Below are positions 34,760 through 46,994 of a DNA stretch of 64,000 nucleotides, in pieces. Numbering within the stretch: position 1 is the first letter of the stretch; every line of letters starts with the position of its first letter. A program made the translations under genes and the position numbers. The stretch is from Viola odorata (Eukaryota; Streptophyta; Magnoliopsida; Malpighiales; Violaceae). The notes under the pieces are model-generated. The model had not been told where the DNA came from, did no database searches, and worked only from the letters and a program-made list of their open reading frames with translations. Location: positions 64,828,304 to 64,892,303 of the forward strand of contig OY829537.1 of NCBI GenBank assembly GCA_963691705.1, written 5' to 3'.

Positions 34760-35820
34760 TGACTGGTTGTCGAAGCTGTCAAATTTAATATATAAAACCT
34801 GCAGTCAGATGCACAATAAAATTGTGTATAGTGGTACAGGTTCGAACTCAGGGACTAGGGGTAGACGCTCAATGATGTGTATGACTAAGGTCAACAAACC
34901 GAATAAGTGACAATAGGGGGAGACTCTTAAAGGTTGTTTGATTAACGACTAATGAAAGCAATAATAAAGCAAAATAAAAATGAATATGAAATCAGTAGAG
35001 AAAAGGTTCTCGGTAGAAATCTATCTCTGGTTGCATTTGCAGTCGGCCGGTCATCGGTGCAAGGATCTTCTACCCCTGGCTGGTAGATGTTCTTTGGGGA
35101 CCAGGTACGTTTAGGTCCCCTACTTTTCTTCATACGAGAAACTACCCCAAGGTACGTTTATGGAGTAGTCTTGACACTTCGCCGTCCTCCAAGGTCCGTT
35201 TATGGAGACAATACTCGAAGGCCCATTAAGAGGAGGAAAGACACGCTTAGGGAGAGACACTCAGTGCATTCGAGGCACTACCCTAATTGCTTGTTTGATC
35301 TAGCTAGACGAGATCAGCGACCAAATTACTCTAACTGGTTGTCTACTTTACCTTGCAGCCTCACGTTAGTTATTACAACAGAGATGACTTTAATCGCATA
35401 GGCCTAGATACTAGTTGATCAAGCTCATAAACAATCCTTGGTTAATTGACAAGTAATCGTTAAACAAATAAATACAAACCAGAGATATTTTAAACACTAT
35501 TAGACCTCACAGCTTCTTGCCAAAATTAGGGAAAATCTAGAACAAAGGCCGAATCTCTGATTTTCTTCTGTTGAGGGCTTTCCTTTTCTGCGTCGGACTC
35601 CACAACTCCCGTGAACAAGCAGCTGCAAGGCCTAGCTGGTCAGATCTGTCCAAAATCCAGCGAATAATGCATCCTTTTGATATTTCCTCTCTAAAAGTCC
35701 AAATCTGCAAATAGTAAGGAAACAAGGGCAAATTAGTAGCATCAAAGGCAAATTAGTAGCATCAAGATCTAAAAGGGGCTAGGAAAGGAAGGGAAAATAC
35801 TCACAAAATGCATCATGTCA
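34760..35820 (-). repeat. E: 5' LTR
   Basis: In plus orientation it runs from TGACTGG to CATCATGTCA, so on the minus strand it starts TGACATGATG and ends CCAGTCA before the primer site. Its start shares GATGCTACTAATTTGCCCTTG with F and G, so it is a diverged member of the same LTR family. A 19-bp unit, GCAAATTAGTAGCATCAA, is duplicated at about 35729-35767. Confidence 0.85.
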
Positions 35821-36033
35821 CTTCCTCATATAGTTGTTGATTTAATTCCACTACCTCGTGCTACTAGGAACCATTGTTAGCATTCTCTACCTCTATCTCT
35901 TCATCCTCGCCAATTCATCATCAACTTTCAAATCCACTCCAATCATCCAATCATCTAGTCTAAATGAGGAAGTTACTCAAATTGTCTTCTATTTCATAAC
36001 GCCCGCACTAAAAAAACGAAGAGGTTCATGTAG
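35821..36033. other. Flank between element E and the foldback element
   Basis: This is a short AT-rich spacer with no gene. CTTCC at 35821-35825 would be one half of E's target duplication, but the partner was lost with E's left end. Confidence 0.4.
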
Positions 36034-36043
36034 TAATTACTTA

Positions 36044-36758
36044 TATTAGATTACACTATGGGTCTCTCTACTTAGCCTAAAATGACACATTGGATCCCTC
36101 TACTTACGTCCCCGACACATTAAGTCCCTCTACTTTTACTTTGGTGACACTTGAGGTCCCTCATGCTGATGTGGTAGGTCACCTTACTATTAAATAATAT
36201 TATTTTGCCACCTCGTATACCACGTCACTTGCTCTATCGGAATTTAAATTTTTTGAATTTTTTTGTCTAATATTTAAAAAAATGATGTGCCCGCTCCCAT
36301 TTAAAAAATTGCTATCTAAGTCTAACATCCATTTACATGTTGTTTGAAACCGAAAAGAATCAGATTAAATTAAACTAATTATTACTTGGAACTAATTTTA
36401 GATACGAGTCTTTCAACTAATCTCTTAACTAAGTTTAATTAGATTAAACAACGGTGGCTATTTTATTCATCCAACGATACCGAATTTTAAATGGCAGGGG
36501 GCATCATTTTTTTTTTGAATATTAGACAAAATAAAAAATAATTTTCCAGAAATTGAAATTTCAAGGTGGTAAGTAACATGGTATATGAAGTGACGGAAAA
36601 AATATTATTTAATAGTAAGGTGATATGTCACATTAATATTAGAGACTTCAAGTGTCATCAGAATAAGAGTAAAGAGACTCAATATGTCAAGAATGTAAAT
36701 AGAGAAATTCAATGTGTCATTTTTGGCAAAATAGAAGAACCCACTGTATAATTTAAGC
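36044..36758. mobile_element. Mutator-type foldback MITE, 715 bp
   Basis: The outer ~200 bases on each side are inverted repeats of each other, for example ACACATTGGATCCCTCTACT on the left against the complement of the right end, and TTACTATTAAATAATATT in both arms. The duplication TAATTACTTA flanks it (36034-36043 and 36759-36768; 9-10 bases). Long terminal inverted repeats with a 9-10 bp duplication fit Mutator-like elements. It has no coding capacity. It ends about 400 bp beyond the NAC stop codon. Confidence 0.85.
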
Positions 36759-36768
36759 TAATTACTTA

Positions 36769-37165
36769 GTACATATACTTTGAATGTCCTGTTTGCCTCT
36801 TTCTCACTAAAAGTTTAATAACGTTGGCCGAGTATAGTCATAATGGGGTTGCTCAAAATTCATAGACACCGAATAAAATCTAAGAGTTCTACCTTATTCG
36901 ATTCAAAATATAAACCAAAATTAAGAACTTATATAATCGAACTTAATCGACACTTAAGCATAAGAGTGATATTTAGCTATAAGTAACATGTGCTGATGTG
37001 TATAGAAAGCTTCAAATGCATGCGTCTTAATTAATTACACTTAAATCGCTACATCTTCGTTAACAATAGATACAATACATAATATTACAAATACAGTTTT
37101 TCATTAAGATGCTTAATTAGGTATACCCTAATTACCATTTCTTTTCGTTAAATTTCAAACCAACT
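36769..37165 (-). other. NAC gene 3' flank / probable 3' UTR
   Basis: This AT-rich sequence follows the NAC stop codon on the minus strand. No clear AATAAA signal stands out. The 3' UTR presumably lies in the part nearest 37165. Confidence 0.45.
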
Positions 37166-40070
37166 TCACCAAATGGAGTCCAAATTAAATGGTTGCTCCT
37201 GTTGTGGTTGTGGCACTGATGTCTCTAGAGCTCTAGAAGAAGAAGCAGCAACAGCTTGGAAATTGGATCCTAACAAATCTGTACCAAATTGAGACATTGT
37301 TGACCCACCTTGCGTTAGGAATGAGTAATCATCATGCGGGCTTGGGCTTGGGCTTGGCCCAGTTGTAACTTCTCTTTGTTGTTGATAACTATTCCTCAAG
37401 TGTAATGCCTTGAGCAGCAAGGAATTCATAGTAAGGTTGGAGCTTATGAGACTTGATGCTGGCCACGCAAGGTGGGGTGGAAAAGTTGCAAGAGCTGCAT
37501 CATCTCTTGCTGCAATATTATTATTACCCCAATTCATAGTCAAGTTCATATTTGCATTATCAAAACTTTGATGAGCAGCTGGAAAGATATTGTGGAATCC
37601 AGTACTAGAAATGCTATTCAAGTTTGGTAATTCAATATCTTCAAACTCATTGACCATTGAATTTGTATCGCATGGAGATCCTGGAGATTGTAGTGAGGAT
37701 GATGACTGTGGTGGTTTCTTGGTCGTTGCGCTTTTCTGGAATACCCTACAAACTACCCATTCGCCCTCCTGCAACACAAGTACTTATCCTTATTAGGTAT
37801 GAACAATATGTATTTTTATTTGCATTGGATCAGTAGTATATATAAAAGTTAAAATAAGTAATTTCTTCCAAAAAATGTTATCTTTATTCTTAAAAGTACT
37901 GAAATTAATAAATCATTCATCTTCATTTCACCTATATTATATCGACGTTTTTTTCTTTCTCAAAACCATACAATTGCAATTACTGACTACTTGAAACTTG
38001 AGTTGGGTAGAACTCGGAAGGCATCAATTGTGGAACAAAATAAAATTTCAAAAGAACATGTGTATATATAATTATGTACGTACCTTGGTGGACTTGAAAG
38101 GATGCTTATTTTCTCGGCGGTATTCATGCATGACCCAGTTGCTTTTTTCACCTCTAGGAGCTCTACCCTTATAGAAGACGAGAGTTTTCTTCATTCCAAC
38201 AAGTACTCCTGCCCGGAAAATTTCCTTATCTTTACCCGTTGTTTTCCAGTACCCGGCTTCAGTGGCTCGGTTGGTTCGAAGTCCGGTAGGGTATTTCCGG
38301 TCCCTTAAGCTGAAAAAATACCATTCTTTCTCCCCCATGGAAGCTTTTACTGCCAACAATAAATAGACAAGTATTATTTCATCAACACTTTATCAAACAC
38401 CAAGTAGTGTGTACTTTTCTTTCACAGTCCTTTTAATTTTGTTGCCGATTGCGCAAAGCTAAAAGACTTTGATTCTTTGAGAGTTCTTTGAGAGTTCTCA
38501 TTAATGCACACGAAAATACTACTGAATTAAAAGCTCATTGGTGAAGTCGATTTTGATTTCTATAAATTAACTATGTTATATTTTCAAATAGAAGCAAAAA
38601 CCCAAAAATAAACTAGCTTGAAATTTTTTTTCTAAAAAAAAAAAAATTTAGTTTGTTTTTTTTCTTCTTGCAGCTGTAACCAACGCAACAAAACTCAACT
38701 ACTATGCAAAAAAAAAAAAGAAGCAAATAGCAAATACTTTTTTAGTAATATTAATGTAAAAATAGTTAGAGGTAATAGCATAAAGACCCCTGTACTATTT
38801 TTTAAAACAGAAACCTCCCCTGTACTTCAAAAAGTCAAATTGACCTCCCCTATACTATCGGTCAGAAACATTTGCTTGGTCTCCGTCAGTCAAACTAACA
38901 GACCGTTAGTGTTGACCGTTGACTTTGAATAAAATATTCAGAAAATTTGTAAAAAATCCAAAAAAAATGTAAAAAATTTATAAAAAATTGTAAAAAATCC
39001 CAAAAAAATGTAAAAATTCTATAAAAAGATTTTAAAAATTCCCAAAGAAATGTAAAAATTCAAAAAAAAATTAATAAATCCAAAAAAATTGTAAAAATTT
39101 CCAAAAAAATGTAAAAAATCCAATTTTACATTTTTTCCTAAATTTTTAGATTAATTAACTTTTTTTGATTTTTTTTTAATTTTACATTTTTTTTCTGGAT
39201 TTTTAGGTTACATAATTTTTTTATAGAATTTATACATTTTTTTGGAATTTTTTACAATTTTTTATAAATTTTTTACATTTTTTACATTTTTTTTGAATTT
39301 TTTATAATTTTTCTGAATATTTTAATCAAAGTCAACGGTCAAAAAGTGAAGTCTGTTAGTTTGACTGGTACAGACCAACGGAATGCTTCTGACCGATAGT
39401 ACAGGGGAGGTTAATTTGACTTTTTGAAGTACAGAGGAGGTTTCTGTTTTGAAAAATAGTACAGGGTTTTTATGCTATTACCTCAAATAGTTATTGTATC
39501 CATGAAAATGAAACGTATGGGCTCCTCTCATGCTATATAGCCAACCCTGAATTTTGAAATTCATGGCAAGATTTTATCATAACGTTTTTAAAAAAAAAAA
39601 ACTTATCTAAAATTAATCTCCATATTCTCGAACAAAAAATGTTGTGATATTTTCCTTCCTATTATGAAATCAGGCTTATAGACATCTACCACATACTCAG
39701 CTAGAAGAAAAAAAGCTTGTTAGAATAAATAAGTTATATAATAAAAAAATTGTAGCATAGTTCTTATTCTTGGTTTCAGCGTAGCATCTTGTATTAGATT
39801 TATAGTAAATTATAGAACAAAAGGAAAAAAAGATGGAAGAACATAGCCAAGGCCCTCTCTTTTTTTTCCTTTTTTTCTTAAAAAGAAAAGAAAAAGAAAC
39901 ACAGTTAAAATATTACCTGGTAGATCCCAAGGCTCACACTTGTTGAGATCAACATCTACAATAGCTTTGGATGTAAAACTAACATCAGAAAGCTTGCTTG
40001 TTAGATAATATGTTATCAGCTCTTCATCGGTCGGATGAAACCTAAATCCAGGAGGAAGCTTTTCCTCCAT
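37166..40070 (-). CDS. NAC-domain transcription factor
   Basis: There are three exons on the minus strand: 40070-39917, 38349-38084 and 37768-37166 (stop TGA). All introns are GT-AG: the first (39916-38350) splits a codon after its first base, and the second (38083-37769) is phase 0. The product is 340 residues. The NAC domain fills roughly residues 5-160: [88 protein letters not shown], and [11 protein letters not shown] closing it. The two-exon NAC domain plus a third exon for the variable tail is the usual family layout. The tail is Ser/Gln/Asn-rich ([23 protein letters not shown]) and ends LDSIW, as expected of an activation region. The family binds DNA in the nucleus as dimers. The sequence seems nearest the Arabidopsis ANAC046/058/087 group, judged from memory. 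No miR164 site was noticed. No disabling lesion is visible. Confidence 0.95.
38769..39484. mobile_element. Mutator-type foldback MITE in NAC intron 1
   Basis: It is 716 bp and begins GAGGTAATAGCATAAAGACC, with the far end mirroring it. The inverted arms extend at least 180 bases and include AGTCAAATTGACCTCCCC on the left and its counterpart on the right. A 9-bp duplication, AAATAGTTA, lies at 38760-38768 and 39485-39493. The centre is a low-complexity A-rich then T-rich palindrome. The 9-bp duplication and long arms identify a Mutator-like non-autonomous element. It makes up nearly half of the 1567-bp intron. Confidence 0.9.
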
Positions 40071-40125
40071 AATATTGTATATATTTAGAAAGGAAAGTAT
40101 TGCAGCAACTAAGTTATCAAAGGAA

Positions 40126-40140
40126 GAAGATATATATAAG
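40126..40140 (-). promoter_or_regulatory. Candidate TATA box of the NAC gene
   Basis: The minus strand reads CTTATATATATC about 60 bases before the start codon. If real, the 5' UTR would be only about 30 bases. TATA-like words are common in this AT-rich flank, so this is weak. Confidence 0.3.
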
Positions 40141-42662
40141 TAGACATGTATCGATTAAGGCTTTTGTCTTCAAGAAGAAGCAGCAGGATTAATTAATTAA
40201 TTAATAGCATATACTTGGCTTATTAAAATCCTGATAATTACAGCTAAAATTTTGACAAAGACAGTGCAGAGGAACTAATTTACCAGATTGCCACTACTCC
40301 TAATTGCATAAGCTACAAATTCAATTGTCAAACCAAAGCAAAACACACCTATCACCTCTAGTGTGTTTGACTATGGGGGTGGATGAGATGAGACAAGAAA
40401 AGTGTGCACGGATGTGGTATTCCATATATTTGGTTGATTTTTATTTTATCCTAGATACCTTCTTAATTGATACTAATCTCGTTCGAGTTTCGTCGGGACT
40501 TAAAGGGTGACAATTCTCTTAGTATGGTTTTTTCCATTTTCAAAATTCGACCTCAAAATTTTAATTAAGGGTAGATAATTTTTTTATTACTTGATCACAA
40601 TACTCGTTAAAGAGTTGAGTCATTGTTACACTTACACCCCTTTTCACATTACTATCTAATTATTTTAAGATAAGCCATTTTCTTCTATGAACTTGTCCAA
40701 CCACCTTCACCCATTCCTACCAACCAAACTAAGGTTTGATATTTTATTTATTATTTTTTTAAAAGAGAAAAGGTTAATTGTAAAGCAAAAATTCCATAAT
40801 GCAATCTTGGAACATATAATGTGTTCTTCACTACTAGCTATACTTTACCAATATCTTTATCGTCACTTGTTTCGTTTTCTCGATAAGCATTATTGTCACT
40901 TGTTAACAACAACATATATTGGCCAACGTAAAGTAATGGATTAATTGTAAATGCAATATAATTATATATATTCCTATTTTGTTTGGACAAAAACAGAAGC
41001 AGTGCTACTGGTTGGGCCAATTAGCTCCTTTGCAGTGTCTTTGGAGATCTAGAGGTTTAATTATTTTTTTACAAGAAATGACAGGATTAATTGATTGTCC
41101 AAGTTCGGAGATTATATTTTTTTTAGTGAGGGCAAATGAGTGAGAAATTTTACGGTGACGTATTTTTTTTTTTGAAGGGAATTTTATAGTGACGTGTTAA
41201 TATGTCTATTTGAATTATAATTCCATATAAATTTAGGATACGAATATGTGTGAATCTTATAATTATAAAATATTTTTTAAAGTATTGTTAATTAATTAAT
41301 GATTTATATTTAATTTAAAGTATGGTCCACATCACGATTTTTACACATCTTAATGCCTATTAATTAAATAATTCAACTAGATACACTTACATAAAAATCT
41401 GAATTATTATATAATTTTGACTTAGCCATGCACCTTTTTTGTCTCTAGCTAGCTACCTTTATTATTTTTTCTTAATTAAGCTCCTATATTTAGGAAATCT
41501 CTAATTAATCTTTATGTTTTCAAACCTACAAAAAATATAATAATATCAAACGTGAGAGTGGATAATAAATAAATATTATTTAATATACACGCGTATCCAT
41601 AATAGCTACTTCATCAATTACTTAGATTTTTTTTTATGAATTCCCGCTTAGTTTTTTTGTATATATTTTTCTGTGAAAATCTGCTTTACTTAATAGATTT
41701 AGATACATGTCAGTATAGTAGAGTTAAAGTAATAATTAAGGAGAGGTAAAAGAGAAAAAATTTAACATCTCTCTTCAATATAATTTGAGATAAATGTTTT
41801 TTTTAATAAGCCATAATGGATTTATTAAATAAGAGGCACAAAACCAAAGCACAGTTTCGATACAAAATTGCTGGAAGAAGGTTCCCAATGGCGGTTCCAA
41901 AACGGAATAAAAGGAGGAAATGTAAAATTGTTTGAAACATTGGAGGCAAATATGGAAAGCATGCAATATCCGGCCCGGTCCCCACGGTCCTTTTTTAGGC
42001 TCAATTAATCTGCTCATCATGAGAGCTTCCTACGGGTTTCTGTTCAAATCTACTAAGGGTTGGAGTAGGTAATTATCATTTGAATATTTTAAAATAGGTA
42101 CTTCCTTCAAAGCACGAATCAAAACTTTGAAAATAGTCACTCGAGTACTTACCATTTCGTCAGCATGTCCTTGTACCAAGATAAAAAATTAGTCTATGTT
42201 ATTATCACAAAAAAAAAAACAGGAAGTCTCTGTTAATAATACAATTCAAGGGTGGTTAAAATGGTGACCAACCCACACGACTGCACGAAGGCATGCATTT
42301 CTCTTGCATCTGTTCATTGGGTCCTTTCTTCAAAAGATTGGTTCAATTTGTCTCGAGAGCCTGCATTAATTTCAATCCTAACTTGCTAGCTCTATATTCT
42401 ACGGATTTGATAAGAGTATAGTAGACTTTGTATTTTCGATTCTAGAAGGATGGAAATGTACCGGTCGATCGGCCTTATTTCAGTTTTGGGTTATTAGCGG
42501 AGTCAATTTTGGTAATCTTATCACTCCGGCTGGTTCATTTTGTATTTCAATTATTTTATTAACAAATGTGAAATTTAAATTTTAGTTTGAGTTAAAGTTT
42601 TTAGTAATATTTAATCACCAGATAATCAATAAACTATATACTAATTTATATATTTTGTATTC
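40141..42662. other. NAC upstream region, no further gene seen
   Basis: This is AT-rich intergenic DNA. An AATTAATTAATTAATT run lies near 40190. The segment at about 41797-42020 looks on the minus strand like the 3' end of a retroposed transcript (AATAAATCCATTATGG followed by CTTATTAAAAAAAAC), possibly LINE-derived. No coding sequence was recognised. The promoter of the NAC gene must lie in the left part. Confidence 0.45.
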
Positions 42663-43560
42663 GTTTTTTTTTGTTATATATATAAAGCAGCCATATTATT
42701 AATGCATGAAAAAGCAAGGTCATAAAAGTACAAGTTCAGAAATAACCGAAAGTAGAACACAACAGACAAAACAAGAACCAGAAACTCCATATAAGAAGAC
42801 GGACAACATACCAATATCAACTAAAACCACGCAAAGAATTTTGAGCCCTAATGCACACCCCTTGTTTTGCGACTGCGTCCGCAAACTGTTAGCTTCTCTA
42901 GGTGTATGGACGAAGGAGACGCTCCTGAAGGAATCTTAGAGCATCTATCAGTCCCAATTCCATAAGGAATTTCCATGGCCTATCATTAATTGATCCCATC
43001 CAAGACAAGACGTTCTTGGAGTTTGATTTGACGATTAGATTACAAGCTTGCATCCACGGTTGATCAATGGATTTCTCAAGAGCGAATCTAATGGCGATCA
43101 ATTCTGCTAAGTTGGATTCATATTCTCTGATATAAGCCGAGAAAATTCCACGCAAGTGGCCCTTATCGTCTCTCAACACATTTCCGATTCTCGCCGGTCC
43201 CGACTTTCCTAGCAACGAACCATCTGTGTTCCATTTGAGGCTACCTATCGAAGGTGAAATCCAAGAGCAAGGAGGCCTAGAAGCTCAAATAGCAGACTAG
43301 CGAAGCAGGCCATTCGCTGACGAACTTAGGTCCACCGTAGCGTATGGAAAATCTTCAAAAACCGCACCAATCCAACTGCTAAAGCGAAAGATGCTCAGGT
43401 AGAATAGTTCATTAACATTGTAGGTCTTACTGTTGAAGACAACGTTGTTTCAAAGGAACCACACAGACCATATACGATTCTCCCAAATTTCCTGGACGTT
43501 TTCCACAGTAGGTCTCCCTTGCAGTATGGTGGATATTTTAGACGTAGAAGGTGTGGGGGT
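42663..43560 (-). pseudogene. LINE-type RNase H domain fragment
   Basis: On the minus strand, 43500-43215 reads EIWENRIWSVWFL, FNSKTYNVNELFYLS and SLKWNTDGSLLGKSGPA. An open stretch 43215-42898 continues with GNVLRDDKGHLRGIFSAYI and ESNLAELIAIRFALEKS, then LIVKSNSKNVLSWM, and a shifted frame near 42890-42840 ends with FADAVAKQGV. These are the conserved pieces of the RNase H-like domain at the C-terminus of plant LINE ORF2, with DGS, AEL and the SNS/SDS-type third site visible. The minus strand then runs to an A-rich tail (AACAAAAAAAAAC near 42665), the expected LINE 3' end. It is 5'-truncated with several stops. No clear target duplication was established. Confidence 0.8.
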
Positions 43561-43970
43561 TTCTCTCAAACACTCTCTCGGTTTCTCTCTAATGGTGTTA
43601 TAGAAACAGGTAATTAATTACGGTACTTTTTATTTCTGAGTTATATTTTTTTTTCTTTTTTTGTATTTGCTTGAATCAATAAATACCTCAAGCACAAAAA
43701 TCGGTTGGTTCTAATTTTCTTACTGTTGAGAAAAATGTAACATACACTCTAGGGTAATGAGCTCTATGGTTCCACTTTTTAGTTCCGCCCAATCCCAGCT
43801 ACGGTACTAGTTGAATCGAATTTTTTTTATAAGTCAAATTTTATTTAAAACAGCACACAAAAATGCCGATTGAACCGAGACAATCAATCTATTCGTAATT
43901 TATTAGGAGAAAAATTGGCCTTAATGACTTATAATTTCTCTTTGATTTTTATGGATGATGTGTTTGAGAT
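43561..43970. other. Intergenic DNA, no gene seen
   Basis: This mixed AT-rich stretch has T-rich runs near 43645-43660. No open frame or repeat structure was recognised. Confidence 0.4.
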
Positions 43971-43971
43971 T

Positions 43972-44186
43972 GGATTGAGCTCTTCTAATTTTTTCTTAAA
44001 TATGACCAGTTATATTAGAAGAATCAGAACTGTTCAATAAAATTGGACGGATGAGATTAAAAATTCAAGTCATTAATGAGTTGATACTTGAATTTTTAAT
44101 CTCACCCGTCCAATTTTATTGAACGGTTTAGATTTCTCTAACATGATTGGTCATGTTCAAAGAAAAATTAGAGGAATTGAAGCCTT
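43972..44186. repeat. Long inverted repeat (hairpin), about 215 bp
   Basis: The two arms, about 100 bases each, are reverse complements around a short centre near 44080. The inner 35 bases are almost perfect (TTCAATAAAATTGGACGG and GAGATTAAAAATTCAAGT pair with their mirror images), while the outer parts carry scattered mismatches (CTCTTCTAATTTTTCTT, ATGACCA). The ends look like those of a small MITE, but no target duplication was found. The transcript of either strand would fold into a long hairpin. Confidence 0.8.
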
Positions 44187-44689
44187 TAGATTCGCAGCAA
44201 TCTCTCCAAAAAAAATCATTTCTTCTCTCTCATGAGACCTTTATTTATATGCTAAAAAAGATGATCTTTAATTTTGAATGATGACATGTGTCTTCATCCC
44301 ATTGGTTCTTGTTAAATATTTAACCAAAAATATTTAATTTGGTTTAAAATTGATCTTGATTTTAGTTCAAACTTGATTTAGATTTGAATTTGATTTCTAA
44401 ATTTGAATATTAATTAATTTGATATTTAATCAAATTAATAAATAAATATGAAATAAATTTTGACCTATTCAAACTTAAACTTATTGATAGGCTTTGATTT
44501 GAAATCTGACTCATTGACCATTGGGCTTTTATGGGCCTTAGTCAAATAAGTTTCATGAGTCTTAGATAAGTGGGGTTTGTGAATTGGGTCAAATAATTTA
44601 TTTGTGCTGAATTTTTGGTGTCTATAAGTGCCCTCTCAAAATTATTTTACTGAACACAGTAAACTAATCTTGATTTTTTCTTTCACGAG
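44187..44689. other. Intergenic flank of element B, no gene seen
   Basis: This AT-rich DNA is dominated by TTTGATTT and AATTTGA words. No gene or terminal repeats were seen. Confidence 0.4.
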
Positions 44690-45184
44690 TTTTGCTACCC
44701 GATTGTTGACATTTTCGTCACATCCTATCCACATTTTTATCATTCGTCCTTTATTTAAACCTTTTAAATATCAATCATAATTTTATCTATTATTACTATC
44801 ATTATTTACCTTTTATTAGTTATTTTTATTTTACCTCGCGTCATTTCATTTTATTCTGTACTTTAGGATATTTCGGTTCGGTCTCAAGCGAGATTTCTCG
44901 TATCGTCGGCTCGAACAAAAAATATCTTCAAATATTATCCAGCATTAATGTGCATTAATGCAACCATTAATGCATACCTTCACCCTTACGCCTCGCCAAC
45001 GCGTTTTGATCATCACACTCCCGCCATCGTCGACCACACAATGTCAACCCTTACCATCTCATTAATGCGACCATCAATGCACCTGACAGCCAGCTGCCTC
45101 GCCGACGCTTTTTCATCATCACCGGCCTCGTCATCTCGCCTCGTTGACGTCCAGCTCATGGCTCCAAATTGAGCCAACTTCCTC

Positions 45185-45192
45185 TATAAATA
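45185..45192 (+). promoter_or_regulatory. B: TATA box in the 5' LTR
   Basis: TATAAATA lies just before a conserved GAGGACCAATTC leader word. The matching place in the 3' LTR (about 60150) has lost this box through a deletion. Confidence 0.65.
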
Positions 45193-46744
45193 CTCAGATC
45201 AAAGCAACGAAATGGAGGACCAATTCGCAAGCTCTCTCCCTCTAAGTTCTCACTCTGCATTTGCTTATCATTAAGGTTCAATTTTATTGCTTTTATCCAA
45301 TAAATTGCTGTCAATTTATTTAAATATTGCATTTACGCCAACTGTTTTTAATTAGTCAATTGCCTATGTTTTATTTTCAATCAATTGTGCTTTCAATTCA
45401 ATCAAATTGCTGCCTCTGTTTCAATTGCCTGTTGATTTAGTTTAATTTCAAAGCTTCATTTGATTTAATTTGCTTGCTTTTATTTCGTCAAAATTACATG
45501 CTATTTTGAATTAATTGAGTTGCTATTTTTGGTTGGTTTGATTGCTGCTCTTGTTGGGTCTGTTTTGCTCAATTAATTGCCTATTTTTGTTGCTTGGTGT
45601 TGTCCTTGCTTGCCGCCGGTAGTGGCGCCGGCGAGCCAAGGAAGAAGATGATATTGCTTGAAAAAGGGAAGGAAGGAGCCACGAGCTTAGGCTGGCTGTT
45701 TTAATTTAAATATTGATCATGGGCTTGGCTTGTCCCAAGCCTGAACGAAAATAAGAAGGGTCATGGGCTGGGGCTGTCCCTGACCCATCAAGGAAGAACT
45801 TGGGTCTGTTTTGGGTAGTGGGCTGGAATTCGAGGCCTATTAGGATACTGTCCCGAGAAGCCCACCACATTATTTTCATGCATTATTTAATTGTCGTATG
45901 CCATGATTATTTAAATTGTTCGTATGCCATGATTATTTAATCATTCGTGTGCCATGCTTATTTAAATAGTTCGTTTTAAATTGCGTGTTTGTATTAATAT
46001 TCTATTTAAATTGATAAATTATTTATCTTGTTCGTTGTAATTTAGTTAGTATTTTGTAAAATTGTTAGTTAATTATTTCAATTTGTTGTAATAATTAGTT
46101 AATCAGTTTCGTCCACTAATTTTTAATATTTAGGTAATTATTTTAACTTGTTGTAATAACTAGTTGAGTAATTAGCTAAAAATATTCGTATGCTTGTTTA
46201 TTGTATTATTATTTGTTTGTGCCGTTAAATCTCGGTTTTGTAGGGACGGATCGATCGGGGATCATCAATCAAGTACACTTCCCTTCACCCATTTATTTAT
46301 TCAATGCTTTTTTGTACGTTTGTATGTATAACATTTAGAATCATTAGAATTATAAATTGCTTGCATGATATAAACTTGTCGTAATTACTCGTCTGATACA
46401 AACTTGTTGTGATTGCTCGCATGATATAATTTGTTATAACTGCTCGCTTTATTGAATGAATGTTTAATTTATGCATATGTGTTTGGTGCGCGGCTTCGTC
46501 CCCACTCCCCGGTTTACTCTTTTTAAAACTAAAACGTTTTCTGCACGCATCATTAAAACGTTACTGTTAGTATGCATGCTTAGATCACTTAAATAAAAAG
46601 AATTAACCATGCATGGCCCAGTGACGATAGTGGGCACTCGCTTTGGAAAAAATAAAGAAATGCGGTTATAATTCCGTAAAAATCAATCGACCTGACGTAA
46701 ATGCTAAAGCAGCGATTCCTCTGAGGGCCCATTTACTTGTTGTT

Positions 46745-46994
46745 TTAAAATGTTTTAACACCTCTCTCTTTATAAACTGGTAACCCTTTTAAAAGGATGT
46801 GACTCGGGTGCCTAACACCTTCCCGAGTACATAAATCGACCCCGAACCATTGTTCTCGGATTTAGACTTTTAAAATGTTTTAACACCTCTCTCTTTATAA
46901 ACTGGTAACCCTTTTAAAAGGATATGACTCGGGTGCCTAACACCTTCCCGAGTACATAAATCGACCCCGAACCATTGTTCTCGGATTTAGACCC
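46745..46994 (+). repeat. B: 125-bp tandem duplication in the 5' LTR
   Basis: TGTTTTAACACCTCTCTC occurs at 46751 and 46876. Both copies continue through ACTGGTAACCC, GACTCGGGTGCCTAACACC and CGACCCCGAACCATTG. The A LTRs have this block only once. Confidence 0.88.

Larger units (their letters stand above)
9440..35820 (-). mobile_element. E: Athila-type LTR element, split by F and A
   Basis: On the minus strand the order is LTR (35820-34760), primer site, gag, protease, RT, RNase H, integrase and an LTR remnant (9672-9440). This is the Ty3/gypsy order. The gag and primer site are of Athila type. Removing F (plus one copy of ATGCC) and A (plus one copy of CTGGC) leaves an element of about 6.2 kb whose integrase and RNase H frames run on across the two insertion sites. 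The region 3' of integrase and most of the 3' LTR have been lost, so the left boundary is a deletion edge and no target duplication can be tested. Frameshifts and stops throughout show that it is dead. Confidence 0.88.
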
